NCBI RefSeq assembly: GCF_003048575.1
Contig: NZ_PIRZ01000002.1
Span: 186,001 to 250,000 of the forward strand
Source of the DNA: Campylobacter concisus
GTDB taxonomy: Bacteria; Campylobacterota; Campylobacteria; Campylobacterales; Campylobacteraceae
Direction of reading: 5' to 3'
Length of the DNA stretch: 64,000 nt
Every line of letters starts with the position of its first letter. Position 1 is the stretch's first letter. The translations under genes and the position numbers were made by a program. Below the pieces are notes generated by a model, which was not told the DNA's origin, did not search any database, and was given only the letters and a program-made list of their open reading frames with translations. Below are positions 56,392 to 64,000 of this stretch, one piece after another.

Positions 56392-57261
56392 TCAATATCC
56401 AATTATTTTATTAAGGCTCTTTTCTTCTTTACTCCAGCCTTTCTTAACGACTACATCGAGTTTTAAAAAGACCTTTGATCCAGTTAAATTTTGTATTAAC
56501 TTTCTTGCAAAAATTCCTATTCGTTTTATCGTTTCACCATTCTTACCGATGATCATACTTTTATGAATTTCACGCTCAGTGATGATGCTTGCAAAAATTT
56601 CAGTAATGCCAGGTTTTTCTTTGACGCTTTTGATGATAGCATCGCTAAGATATGGAATCTCATCGCTTAAATTTTCATATATCGCTTCCAGTATAAATTC
56701 TCTAAAAATTTCTTTTTCATTTGTTGAAGTTAGAAATTCCGGATCGTAAAAATATTCATGCTCTGGCAAAAGCTTGCAAATTTCATCAAGAAGCGGCTTT
56801 TTATAGGTTGGCTGCTTGGTGCTAAAAGTAAGAAGTGCTGCAAATTTATCTTGAAATTTTTGATACTGGGTGATCTTTTCTAAGACTTTCGCATTTGAGC
56901 TCTCATCGACTTTTGTTAGCACTAAGATGTGTGGTTTTTCAGGATTTAGAGCTAGAAATTTCTCATAGTCACTTGTATCATCATGAATAGGCGCTAAAAA
57001 TACGATGAGATCGCAGTCTCCCATCGATTTTATCGCTTGGCTAATTAGTAGTTGATTTATCACCTTGTTGCTCTCGTGAAGCCCTGGCGTGTCGGTGAAG
57101 ATGATCTGATCTTCGCCGTTCATAACTATGCCATTTATCTTTCTGCGAGTTGCATTTTGCTTGTGCGAGACGATGGCGATCTTTTCGTTTAACAAAGCAT
57201 TTAAAAACGAGCTCTTGCCAGCATTTGTGCGCCCTATGATGCTAACAAAGCCTGATTTCAA
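56392..57261 (-). CDS. era: GTPase Era
   Basis: 16S rRNA/30S assembly GTPase; 289 residues. G1 [18 protein letters not shown]3 [13 protein letters not shown]4 VLTKVD and the C-terminal KH domain ([23 protein letters not shown]) are present. Its start overlaps the hslU stop (ATGA), so it is cotranscribed with hslVU. Confidence 0.96.
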   Translation of the reverse strand: MKSGFVSIIGRTNAGKSSFLNALLNEKIAIVSHKQNATRRKINGIVMNGEDQIIFTDTPGLHESNKVINQLLISQAIKSMGDCDLIVFLAPIHDDTSDYEKFLALNPEKPHILVLTKVDESSNAKVLEKITQYQKFQDKFAALLTFSTKQPTYKKPLLDEICKLLPEHEYFYDPEFLTSTNEKEIFREFILEAIYENLSDEIPYLSDAIIKSVKEKPGITEIFASIITEREIHKSMIIGKNGETIKRIGIFARKLIQNLTGSKVFLKLDVVVKKGWSKEEKSLNKIIGY

Positions 57262-58580
57262 AGTATATACCTCGCTAGGTCTTGATCTTCGACAACATCT
57301 TTTAGACGCTCTTTTACGAGCTCTTTTGTCACATTTATCTTCTCGCCGCTCTTTTCGCTAGCCTCAAAGCTGATATCTTCTATCACGCGCTCGATCACTG
57401 TGTGAAGGCGTCTAGCACCGATATCTTCCATCTTTTCATTTGCTGCATGAGCGATCCTTGCTATCTCTTTTATCGCTTCATCGTCAAATTCTAGCTCAAC
57501 ATTTTCGGTTGAGAGTAGGGCGATGTATTGTTTTAAAAGCGAATTTTTTGGCTGAGTTAAAATTTGATAAAGCGCGTCCTCATCAAGGCTATCAAGCTCG
57601 ACTCTTAGCGGGAAGCGGCCTTGTAGCTCAGGGATGAGATCACTTGGCTTGCTTATATGAAAAGCGCCAGCTGCGATAAATAAAATGTGGTCTGTCTTTA
57701 AATTTCCAAATTTAGTATTTACATTTGAGCCTTCAACTATTGGCAGTAAGTCTCTTTGTACACCTTCTTTGCTAGGGTCTTGCCTGTTTGAGCTACCTGA
57801 GCCAACGGCTACTTTATCGATCTCGTCTATAAAGATGATGCCCTCGTTTTCAGCTCTTCTTAAAGCCTCTGTTTTTACGCTCTCAAGGTCTAAAATTTTA
57901 TCATTTGCCTCGCTTTGAAGGGCTTTTTTAGCGTCTTTTACCTTCATCTCTTTTTTGATGTTTTTACCACCGATGCCAATTATTTTTATAAAGCTCTCTT
58001 GCATCTGCGCCATATCAGGTGGCACATTTGAGCCCGCCTCAAGTGGGTTTTGCTGTACTTCTATCTCTATGCTTAGCTCGTCAAGCTCGCCGTTTCTTAG
58101 CCTATTTAGCATCTTGTCATAGCTCTTTGCGTACTCTGCTTGTTTCTCTTCACTTGCACCTTTTGGCAGTGGCGGAAGTAGCTTTGAGACGATCTTTTCT
58201 TCGATGTAGGCATTTATCTTATCTTGATTTTTCTCGCTTTGCTCGTTTTTTACGAGATTATATGAGGCCATTGCAAGGTCTCTAACCATGCTTTCAACAT
58301 CACGGCCGACAAAGCCAACCTCAGTATATTTGCTAGCCTCGACCTTTATAAATGGCAGTCCCATCATCTTTGAAAGGCGCCTTGCGATCTCGGTTTTGCC
58401 AACGCCAGTTGAGCCGATCATCAAGATATTTTTTGGCATGATGTCATCTTGCAGGCTTTTTTCAAGCTTAATGCGGCGATATCTGTTGCGAAGCGCGATC
58501 GCTATGATCTTTTTGGCATCCTTTTGGCCGATTACATAGTCATCTAAAAATTTAACAATTTCTCTTGGTGTTAAGTTCAT
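57258..58580 (-). CDS. hslU: HslU ATPase of the HslVU protease
   Basis: AAA+ unfoldase of 440 residues. Motifs [51 protein letters not shown], an inserted I-domain (about 110-240), [11 protein letters not shown] and the C-terminal [15 protein letters not shown] tail that docks to HslV. It follows hslV by 8 bases. Confidence 0.97.
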   Translation of the reverse strand: MNLTPREIVKFLDDYVIGQKDAKKIIAIALRNRYRRIKLEKSLQDDIMPKNILMIGSTGVGKTEIARRLSKMMGLPFIKVEASKYTEVGFVGRDVESMVRDLAMASYNLVKNEQSEKNQDKINAYIEEKIVSKLLPPLPKGASEEKQAEYAKSYDKMLNRLRNGELDELSIEIEVQQNPLEAGSNVPPDMAQMQESFIKIIGIGGKNIKKEMKVKDAKKALQSEANDKILDLESVKTEALRRAENEGIIFIDEIDKVAVGSGSSNRQDPSKEGVQRDLLPIVEGSNVNTKFGNLKTDHILFIAAGAFHISKPSDLIPELQGRFPLRVELDSLDEDALYQILTQPKNSLLKQYIALLSTENVELEFDDEAIKEIARIAHAANEKMEDIGARRLHTVIERVIEDISFEASEKSGEKINVTKELVKERLKDVVEDQDLARYIL

Positions 58581-58588
58581 TTTCTCTC

Positions 58589-59122
58589 TTATTCTAAAAC
58601 ATAAGTTTTAATGTTTGTATTTGTATAGATGCAAATTTCGCCGGCGATCTTGAGACTCTCTTTGACTAGCTCTTCTTCGTCGATATCGGCAAATTTATCT
58701 AAGGCACGGGCTGCTGAAAGAGCGTAGTTGCCGCCGCTTCCGATCGCTGCTATCTTGCCATCTTCTGGCTCGACCACATCCCCAGTGCCACTAAGTAAGA
58801 AAATTTTATCCCTATCAAGCACAAGCATCATTGCTTCAAGCTTTCTTAGATACTTGTCTTTGCGCCACTCTTTGCTAAATTCTATCACTGCCTTTAGCAA
58901 ATCACCCTTTGTATGCTCCAAATTTTTCTCAAACATATCAAAGAGGTTAAACGCGTCAGCGGTGCTGCCAGCAAAGCCAGCTAGGACTTTGCCGTTGTGA
59001 ATTTTGCGAATTTTTACGGCATTACCTTTTAAGACAGTGTTGCCAAAGCTTACCTGTCCGTCGCCGCCGATGACTGATTTGTTTTTGCCTTTGTAGGCTA
59101 ATATGGTTGTCGCATGAAACAT
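58589..59122 (-). CDS. hslV: HslV peptidase with short propeptide
   Basis: Proteasome-like peptidase, 177 residues. The catalytic Thr lies in [11 protein letters not shown], not directly after Met, so a four- or five-residue propeptide must be removed. [42 protein letters not shown] and [14 protein letters not shown] complete the family pattern. Confidence 0.96.
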   Translation of the reverse strand: MFHATTILAYKGKNKSVIGGDGQVSFGNTVLKGNAVKIRKIHNGKVLAGFAGSTADAFNLFDMFEKNLEHTKGDLLKAVIEFSKEWRKDKYLRKLEAMMLVLDRDKIFLLSGTGDVVEPEDGKIAAIGSGGNYALSAARALDKFADIDEEELVKESLKIAGEICIYTNTNIKTYVLE

Positions 59123-59569
59123 CTACTCTCCTTGCACATCAACCTTTAAGCTTGCATTTATCGAGTGTCCAAGCTTTACATGAACGTCATAAAGGCCGAC
59201 TGCTTTTAAGTGAGTGTCCATGTCGATCGCTCTTTTCTCGACTACTAAATGGTGAGTTTTTTCAAGCTCTGCTGCGATCTCCTCTTTTGAAACTGAACCA
59301 AAAAGCGAGCCATTTGCACCAAGAGTTTTTTTGATGACGACTGTTACTTTTGCAAGCTCTTCTTTAAGCTTTTCTAAATTTGCGATCTCATATTTTAGCT
59401 CTTCGGCCTTTCTTTTTTGAGCTGCTTCATATTGGCGAAGCACGTCTAGAGTGGCTGCTTTTGCAAAGCCTTTGCCGATTAAGAAGTTGTTGCCGTAACC
59501 ATCTTTTACCTCTTTTATCTCGCCAGCTTTTCCAAGACCCTTTACATCTTTTATTAATAATACTTTCAT
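59123..59569 (-). CDS. rplI: 50S ribosomal protein L9
   Basis: 148 residues; KVLLIKDVKGLGKAGEIKEVKDGYGNNFLI (in part) is the standard L9 start, followed by the long connecting helix and C-terminal domain (TLGANGSLFGSVSKEEIAAEL). AAAGGAAAAA ribosome site. The stop directly abuts hslV. Confidence 0.97.
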   Translation of the reverse strand: MKVLLIKDVKGLGKAGEIKEVKDGYGNNFLIGKGFAKAATLDVLRQYEAAQKRKAEELKYEIANLEKLKEELAKVTVVIKKTLGANGSLFGSVSKEEIAAELEKTHHLVVEKRAIDMDTHLKAVGLYDVHVKLGHSINASLKVDVQGE

Positions 59570-59593
59570 TTTTTTCCTTTTTGAATTTTATTT

Positions 59594-60817
59594 TTAGTCA
59601 AATTTCCGCCCGTTTTTTCGTGCGATTATAAAGCGAAGTGCATTTAGTTTGATAAATCCTTCCGCATCTTTTTGGTCATAAACACTATCCTCTTCAAACG
59701 TGCAGTACGCCTCGCTAAATAGATTATCATCTTTGCTGTTTCTACCAAGAATGATCACATTGCCTTTATAAAGCTCAACTTTTACAGTGCCATTTACGTG
59801 TTCTTGGCTCTTGTCAATGAGAGCTTGAAGCATATTTCGCTCAGGTGACCACCAGTAGCCGTTGTAAACTAGCTCGGCGTATTTTGGCATGATATCATCT
59901 TTTAAGTGAGCCGCACCGCGGTCAAGCGTGATGCTCTCGATCGCTCGGTGAGCTTTTAGCATTATCGTGCCGCCTGGAGTTTCATAGCAGCCGCGGCTCT
60001 TCATACCAACTGAGCGGTTTTCTACGATGTCAAGTCTGCCGATACCGTGTTTTGCACCAAGGCGGTTTAGCTCGGTTAAAATTTCAGCTGGGCTCATTTT
60101 TTTGCCGTTTATGCTCACTGGATCGCCCTTTTTATAGCCAATCTCAATGATCTCGCTCTTATCTGGAGCATCTTTTGGGCTTACTGTCCATCTCCACATA
60201 TCATCTTCTGGTGCATGGCTTGGGTCTTCAAGCACTAGACCTTCGTAGCTTATGTGAAGTAAATTTGCATCCATTGAATATGGGCTTTTGCCTGGTTTTT
60301 TAGTGATATCTATGCCATTTTTTTCAGCATATGCCAAAAGTTTTTCGCGGCTATTTAGATCCCACTCGCGCCATGGAGCGATGATAGTTAGGTTGTCGCC
60401 AAGCGCGTAGTATCCAAGCTCAAAGCGAACTTGGTCGTTACCTTTACCTGTTGCTCCATGGCTCACGCCATCAGCGCCAACAAGTCTCGCGATCTCGCTT
60501 TGTCGTTTTGCTATTAGTGGGCGTGCGATCGATGTGCCAAGTAGATACTCGCCCTCGTAGATGGCATTTGCTCTAAACATTGGAAATACATAATCACGTA
60601 CAAATTCTTCTCTTAAGTCTTCTATAAAAATATTTTCAGGCTTCACACCAAGTGCTAGGGCTTTTTTGCGTGCAGGCTCTAGCTCTTCGCCTTGGCCAAT
60701 ATCAGCTGTAAATGTGACTACTTCGCATTTGTATTCATCTTGGAGCCACTTTAAAATGATACTTGTGTCAAGTCCGCCAGAGTATGCTAAAACCACTTTT
60801 TTTACGCCTTTTTTCAT
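59594..60817 (-). CDS. argG: argininosuccinate synthase
   Basis: Arginine synthesis, 407 residues. [16 protein letters not shown] (PP-loop), [61 protein letters not shown] and [20 protein letters not shown] match the family. GGAAGAGCT ribosome site. Confidence 0.98.
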   Translation of the reverse strand: MKKGVKKVVLAYSGGLDTSIILKWLQDEYKCEVVTFTADIGQGEELEPARKKALALGVKPENIFIEDLREEFVRDYVFPMFRANAIYEGEYLLGTSIARPLIAKRQSEIARLVGADGVSHGATGKGNDQVRFELGYYALGDNLTIIAPWREWDLNSREKLLAYAEKNGIDITKKPGKSPYSMDANLLHISYEGLVLEDPSHAPEDDMWRWTVSPKDAPDKSEIIEIGYKKGDPVSINGKKMSPAEILTELNRLGAKHGIGRLDIVENRSVGMKSRGCYETPGGTIMLKAHRAIESITLDRGAAHLKDDIMPKYAELVYNGYWWSPERNMLQALIDKSQEHVNGTVKVELYKGNVIILGRNSKDDNLFSEAYCTFEEDSVYDQKDAEGFIKLNALRFIIARKNGRKFD

Positions 60818-60844
60818 AGCTCTTCCTTTTGTTAAAATGGTCGT

Positions 60845-60850
60845 ATTTTA
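60845..60850 (-). promoter_or_regulatory. candidate -10 box for argG
   Basis: TAAAAT on the minus strand about 27 bases before the argG ATG. The 201-base divergent gap to the TonB receptor gene otherwise holds only A/T-rich sequence and the Fur-like box. Confidence 0.35.
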
Positions 60851-60938
60851 GCCTAAATTGATTAATTTTTAATAAACTAATTTAATAAATAATGTAAGTT
60901 TTTTCTTAGAAAATTTTATAAAAAAGATTACTATTTAA

Positions 60939-60957
60939 AATTATGATAATTAATATT
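60939..60957 (+). promoter_or_regulatory. Fur-box-like operator upstream of the siderophore receptor
   Basis: The 19 bases from 60939 (AATTATGATAATTAATATT) match the classic Fur consensus at 14 of 19 positions by my count. It overlaps a possible -10 (GATAAT) about 62 bases before the GTG start, where Fur would repress under iron sufficiency. Confidence 0.65.
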
Positions 60958-61018
60958 GTTTTAAAAGATACTTCGCTAAATTTCAAACTTTTTCAAATTA
61001 AATTTTAAAAGGATAGTC

Positions 61019-63118
61019 GTGAGAAAAACAAAATTTATTGCCATCTGCCTTAGCGCTTGCGTGGCAAATTCGCTCTTTGGAGCAGAGCATAAAGACAATA
61101 ACGAAACAAGGCTTGATGGCGTTGTAGTAAGTGCTAGTGGCTTTTCGCAGCAGATTAAAGAAGCTCCCGCAAGCATAAGCGTGATAGGTGGTGATGAGCT
61201 AACAAAAGATAGCTTTACATCACTTCACTCAATCGCTCAAAAGGTGCCAGGCGTAAATGTCGTTGGCGGAGAGGACGGAGCAGCTAGTGGTATCTCGATA
61301 CGTGGCATGGAGAAGTCTCAAACGCTAGTTTTAATTGATGGTAAAAGAGTAAATTCAAGCAGCGCAAATCCAAAGGGCGGAGCAGGGGATATGAACTCAA
61401 ATTTCATCCCACCAGCTGAAGCAATCGAGCGTATAGAGGTTATCCGTGGTCCTATGAGCTCGCTTTATGGTAGTGATGCGGTTGGTGGCGTGATAAATAT
61501 CATCACTAAAAAGGATTTTTCAAAATTTAGTGGCAACGTCAGCATCTCAACCACGATAAACACTCACAAAGGCATTGGCGATGGCAGGCAAGGCGACTTT
61601 TATCTAAATTTACCTCTTTATAAAGATCTTTTTGCACTTCAGCTTTGGGGATATAAAAAGCTAAGAGATGAAGATGGCTACATCGGTGGCTATCAAAAGA
61701 GCGATAAGAGAAATTTAAGTGCAAAGCTTTGGATCACGCCAGATGAACATAATAAATTTTTTATCCTTGGCTCAAACGAAAGGCATGATTATTCAAAAAC
61801 GGTTGGCAAATCAGCCGATCCAGACCCAAGAAAAAGACCATTAGATAATTATGACTACGAGAAAAAGAGCTATGGCGTGGGCTATCTTGGTGAATTTGAT
61901 AGCCTAAATGCCGATATCAGCTACATTTATGATGAGACGCAAAGAACGAGCCTTTTTGACAAATTTATACCAGCAAAAGCCAAAAATCACAACTTTAACT
62001 CTAAATTTACAACGTTTTTTGGCGCACACACTCTAACTTTTGGCTATGACTTTAGCAAACAAAATGTCGGCACGACCTTCATCGTCTCAAACGCCTCAAG
62101 AAACGGCTTAAAAGATCCAAAGACCTACTCGATGAGCGAGCATGCAGGATTTATCGAGGATGAGTGGCAAATTTTAGAAGAGAAGCTATTTTTAACGCTT
62201 GGTTCAAGGCTCACGCACAACGAATTTTTTGGTAACCACCTCTCGCCAAGAGCCTACCTAGTCTATAATGCCACAGATACGCTAAGCTTAAAAGGTGGCG
62301 TAGCGACTGGCTATAAAACGCCAAATGTCAATCAAATCTCCCCAGAAGTAGGCACTATCCAGGGTGGCTGGAGAATAGTTGATTTTGGCAACAAAGATCT
62401 AAAACCAGAAAAGAGCACAACATACGAAGTTGGGGCATATTATGACAATCAGGCTGATTTTAGAGGCTCGGTAACGCTTTTTAGAAATGAGTTTAAAGAT
62501 AAGATCTTAGACACTGATGGCAGTAACGTTAATAAAATTCCTGCCTTTGGCACTTGCGCAGGTGCACCACACGTTAATTGTCCTGGCTGGGGAACTTACT
62601 TTAACATAGAAGGTGCGACTGTTTGGGGCGTGGAGCTAAGTGGCGACTACGACATCCTTTCAAATCTAAATCTAAGCTCAAACTACACCTATAATAAGTC
62701 AAAGATAAAAACTGGCAACCCAACTATAAATACGCCAAGAGGACCTATGAAATTTAGTGAGACAAATCTAGCCAGACTTGACGGCAAAAGCCTTACGGCA
62801 ACGCCAGAGCATGCATTTCATGCAACACTTGCTTATAAACCAATTAAGAGTGTAAAAACATTCTTCACCACAAACTATGAGAGTAAGCTAACAAGTGTAA
62901 ATTTTGGTGCTGGCAACAGCATAAGAGAGAACACAAAGGACCTACTCACCTTCGATACAGGCGTAAGCTGGGACGCAAACAAGCACCTAACACTTAGCCT
63001 AAATGCTTATAATATCTTTGATAAAGTAAGATACGATGAGGCGCTTGTGGGAAATACATATTACTTTTATCCGCAAGAGGGCAGGAGATTTTGGTTTAAG
63101 GTCGCTGCAAAATGGTAA
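61019..63118 (+). CDS. cfrB: TonB-dependent ferric siderophore receptor (CfrB/CirA-like)
   Basis: Outer-membrane receptor of 699 residues. Signal peptide (IAICLSACVANSLFG), TonB box-like LDGVVVSASGF, plug domain with VLIDGKRVNSS, EAIERIEVIRGPMSSLYGSDAVGGVINIIT (in parts), beta-barrel with LSPRAYLVYN, GVATGYKTPNVNQ and a C-terminal FWFKVAAKW ending in aromatic Trp. GTG start with AAAAGGA upstream. Its coupling to a trilactone esterase suggests ferric enterobactin or a similar catecholate; C. jejuni has CfrB with Cee in this role, as I recall. Confidence 0.85.
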   Translation: MRKTKFIAICLSACVANSLFGAEHKDNNETRLDGVVVSASGFSQQIKEAPASISVIGGDELTKDSFTSLHSIAQKVPGVNVVGGEDGAASGISIRGMEKSQTLVLIDGKRVNSSSANPKGGAGDMNSNFIPPAEAIERIEVIRGPMSSLYGSDAVGGVINIITKKDFSKFSGNVSISTTINTHKGIGDGRQGDFYLNLPLYKDLFALQLWGYKKLRDEDGYIGGYQKSDKRNLSAKLWITPDEHNKFFILGSNERHDYSKTVGKSADPDPRKRPLDNYDYEKKSYGVGYLGEFDSLNADISYIYDETQRTSLFDKFIPAKAKNHNFNSKFTTFFGAHTLTFGYDFSKQNVGTTFIVSNASRNGLKDPKTYSMSEHAGFIEDEWQILEEKLFLTLGSRLTHNEFFGNHLSPRAYLVYNATDTLSLKGGVATGYKTPNVNQISPEVGTIQGGWRIVDFGNKDLKPEKSTTYEVGAYYDNQADFRGSVTLFRNEFKDKILDTDGSNVNKIPAFGTCAGAPHVNCPGWGTYFNIEGATVWGVELSGDYDILSNLNLSSNYTYNKSKIKTGNPTINTPRGPMKFSETNLARLDGKSLTATPEHAFHATLAYKPIKSVKTFFTTNYESKLTSVNFGAGNSIRENTKDLLTFDTGVSWDANKHLTLSLNAYNIFDKVRYDEALVGNTYYFYPQEGRRFWFKVAAKW

Positions 63119-63939
63119 GAGCGTTTAAATTTTTGCTTTTTACGCTTGGCTTGACACAGACTTTGCACGCAGGGCCTAGCCAAACACCTGAGCCACTTAG
63201 TCAAAAAGCTGCTAGTAAATTTGAAATTTCGACCTTTAAAATAAGCGCGAATGATGAAATTTATAAAATTTTCACAGCCAAGCTAAAGGGGCAAAATGAG
63301 TTTAAAAACGTGCTTTTCTTGCTTGATGCAAATGCCCAGTTTAATATGCTTTTAAATGAATTTAATGGCTCATCTGCTCCACTAATAATAGGCATAGGAT
63401 ATGACACAGACAAAAGCTACGAAGTAGAAAAACGCACAAGAGATCTCACGCCAAAGGCAGATGGCGAGGAGTTTAGCAAAGGTGGTGGCGCAGATGCGTT
63501 TTACCACTTTTTGACTAGAAATTTAGTGCCGCTAATAGATGAGAAATTTAACGTGCAAAATAGCCAAAAAAGCCTTTATGGCCACTCTTTTGGCGGGCTT
63601 TTCACGCTTTATGCCTTGCTTAAAGATGAGGGCATCTTTTCAAATTTCTTTATCGCTTCACCATCTCTTTGGTGGGGTGAATCTGAAATTTTAAAGCAAA
63701 ACGTTAGCGAGGGTAAATTTAAAGAGAAACTAAAAGCTAAATTTGTCTTTCTTAGCGTTGGCGAGCTTGAAAAGAGAAAGGGCAAAACTGACAAAGCTGG
63801 CGTTTTAAAAGCGAGCGATTTGGCTGAAATTTTAAAACAAAGTGGCATAAATTCTCACTTTGAGTTTTATAAAAATGAAACCCATGGCAGCGTCATACCT
63901 CTAAATTTAAAAGAGCTTTTAAAATATCTAAAGGATTAA
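63112..63939 (+). CDS. cee: periplasmic trilactone-siderophore esterase (Cee/IroE-like)
   Basis: 275 residues with a signal peptide (FKFLLFTLGLTQTLHA). Alpha/beta-hydrolase fold with nucleophile elbow YGHSFGG (Ser159), an IIGIGYDTD strand and the catalytic His in NETHGSV (His258). Such periplasmic esterases linearise ferric enterobactin. ATG overlaps the receptor stop by 7 bases, so the two form one iron-regulated transcript. Confidence 0.82.
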   Translation: MVRAFKFLLFTLGLTQTLHAGPSQTPEPLSQKAASKFEISTFKISANDEIYKIFTAKLKGQNEFKNVLFLLDANAQFNMLLNEFNGSSAPLIIGIGYDTDKSYEVEKRTRDLTPKADGEEFSKGGGADAFYHFLTRNLVPLIDEKFNVQNSQKSLYGHSFGGLFTLYALLKDEGIFSNFFIASPSLWWGESEILKQNVSEGKFKEKLKAKFVFLSVGELEKRKGKTDKAGVLKASDLAEILKQSGINSHFEFYKNETHGSVIPLNLKELLKYLKD

Positions 63940-63956
63940 AAATTTAAGGCTATTTT

Positions 63957-63965
63957 TGTTAAAAT
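63957..63965 (+). promoter_or_regulatory. extended -10 promoter of the S4-domain gene
   Basis: TGTTAAAAT (TG-n-TAAAAT) ends 7 bases before the ATG. The predicted transcription start falls on or next to the start codon, and there is no ribosome-binding sequence between them. Confidence 0.55.
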
Positions 63966-63972
63966 CCGCCTC

Positions 63973-64000
63973 ATGAGAGTAGATAAATTTTTAAACGTAG
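63973..64000 (+). CDS. S4-domain RNA-binding protein, first 9 codons (cut by window edge)
   Basis: ATG starts MRVDKFLNV and runs off the right edge. Small S4-domain RNA-binding proteins begin this way, and I recall one next to argG in C. jejuni. Only nine residues are visible, so the assignment rests on these and on position. Confidence 0.55.

Noticed and set aside
1..64000. CRISPR arrays, insertion sequences, rRNA or phage genes
   Set aside because: No regularly spaced repeats, transposases, integrases, rRNA-like sequence or phage structural genes were found by reading both strands.

Overview
The window is a gene-dense, AT-rich stretch of a campylobacterial (epsilonproteobacterial) chromosome. 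It fits the genus Campylobacter, probably the C. concisus/C. curvus side rather than C. jejuni; the species guess is inference. The main evidence is gene order remembered from C. jejuni. Examples are glnA - cheZ - U32 peptidase - purE - small coiled-coil protein - glyQ - nif3 - zinc-ribbon protein - waaA - rluA-type - ffh - rpsP - KH - rimM - trmD - rplS; aspB/speA - hisS - tmk - coaD - ubiX - flgA; era - hslU - hslV - rplI - argG; and thiS - thiF - thiG - thiH - tenI/thiE-like. There is no transposase, integrase, phage, CRISPR array or rRNA. No gene-free stretch exceeds about 200 bases.

Layout. 1-3.7 kb: 5' part of dnaX, a LysE-type exporter, glnA and a histidinol-phosphatase-like gene. 3.8-16.5 kb: a long rightward housekeeping run from cheZ to rplS, interrupted by a GyrI-like protein plus AbgT transporter pair and closed by a clear rho-independent terminator. 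16.7-18.5 kb: leftward short CorA-like protein and tgt. 18.6-22 kb: a Mla-type lipid ABC system (MlaB-MlaE fusion, MlaF, MlaD, auxiliary lipoprotein). 22-30 kb: RCK-domain protein, aroB, an MscS channel, an MtaB-like methylthiotransferase, an FtsH-like AAA+ protein lacking the protease motif, mog and a membrane protein. 30-43 kb: a leftward run with thiamine-thiazole genes, aspB, speA, hisS, tmk, coaD, ubiX, flgA, tRNA-Gly, moeA and murA. 43-45.2 kb: a NlpC/P60-like lipoprotein, a DUF455 protein and SixA. 45.2-47 kb: a soluble chemoreceptor paired with a PAS protein. 47-56.3 kb: a nine-gene DNA-uptake (cts) / type IV pilus-type cluster in the same order as the MSHA pilus assembly genes. 56.4-60.8 kb: era, hslUV, rplI, argG. 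61-64 kb: a Fur-box-preceded TonB receptor with an enterobactin-type esterase, then the start of an S4-domain gene.

The points most worth a second look are these. (1) flgA is entered directly from a tRNA-Gly gene and has no ATG/GTG/TTG codon between the tRNA and its signal peptide. The only upstream ATG lies inside the tRNA promoter spacer. (2) A full-length FtsH relative has lost HEXXH. (3) CheZ carries CheY-binding-like peptides at both ends. (4) The cts cluster is colinear with mshI-J-K-L-M-N-E-G. (5) A chemoreceptor has a zinc-free relic of a CZB domain. (6) The ThiE-like gene next to thiH looks like a TenI tautomerase. (7) Glutamine synthetase has Phe where the adenylylated Tyr should be. 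(8) The last gene appears to be leaderless. Statements about C. jejuni names and locus order are from memory, not from a search.
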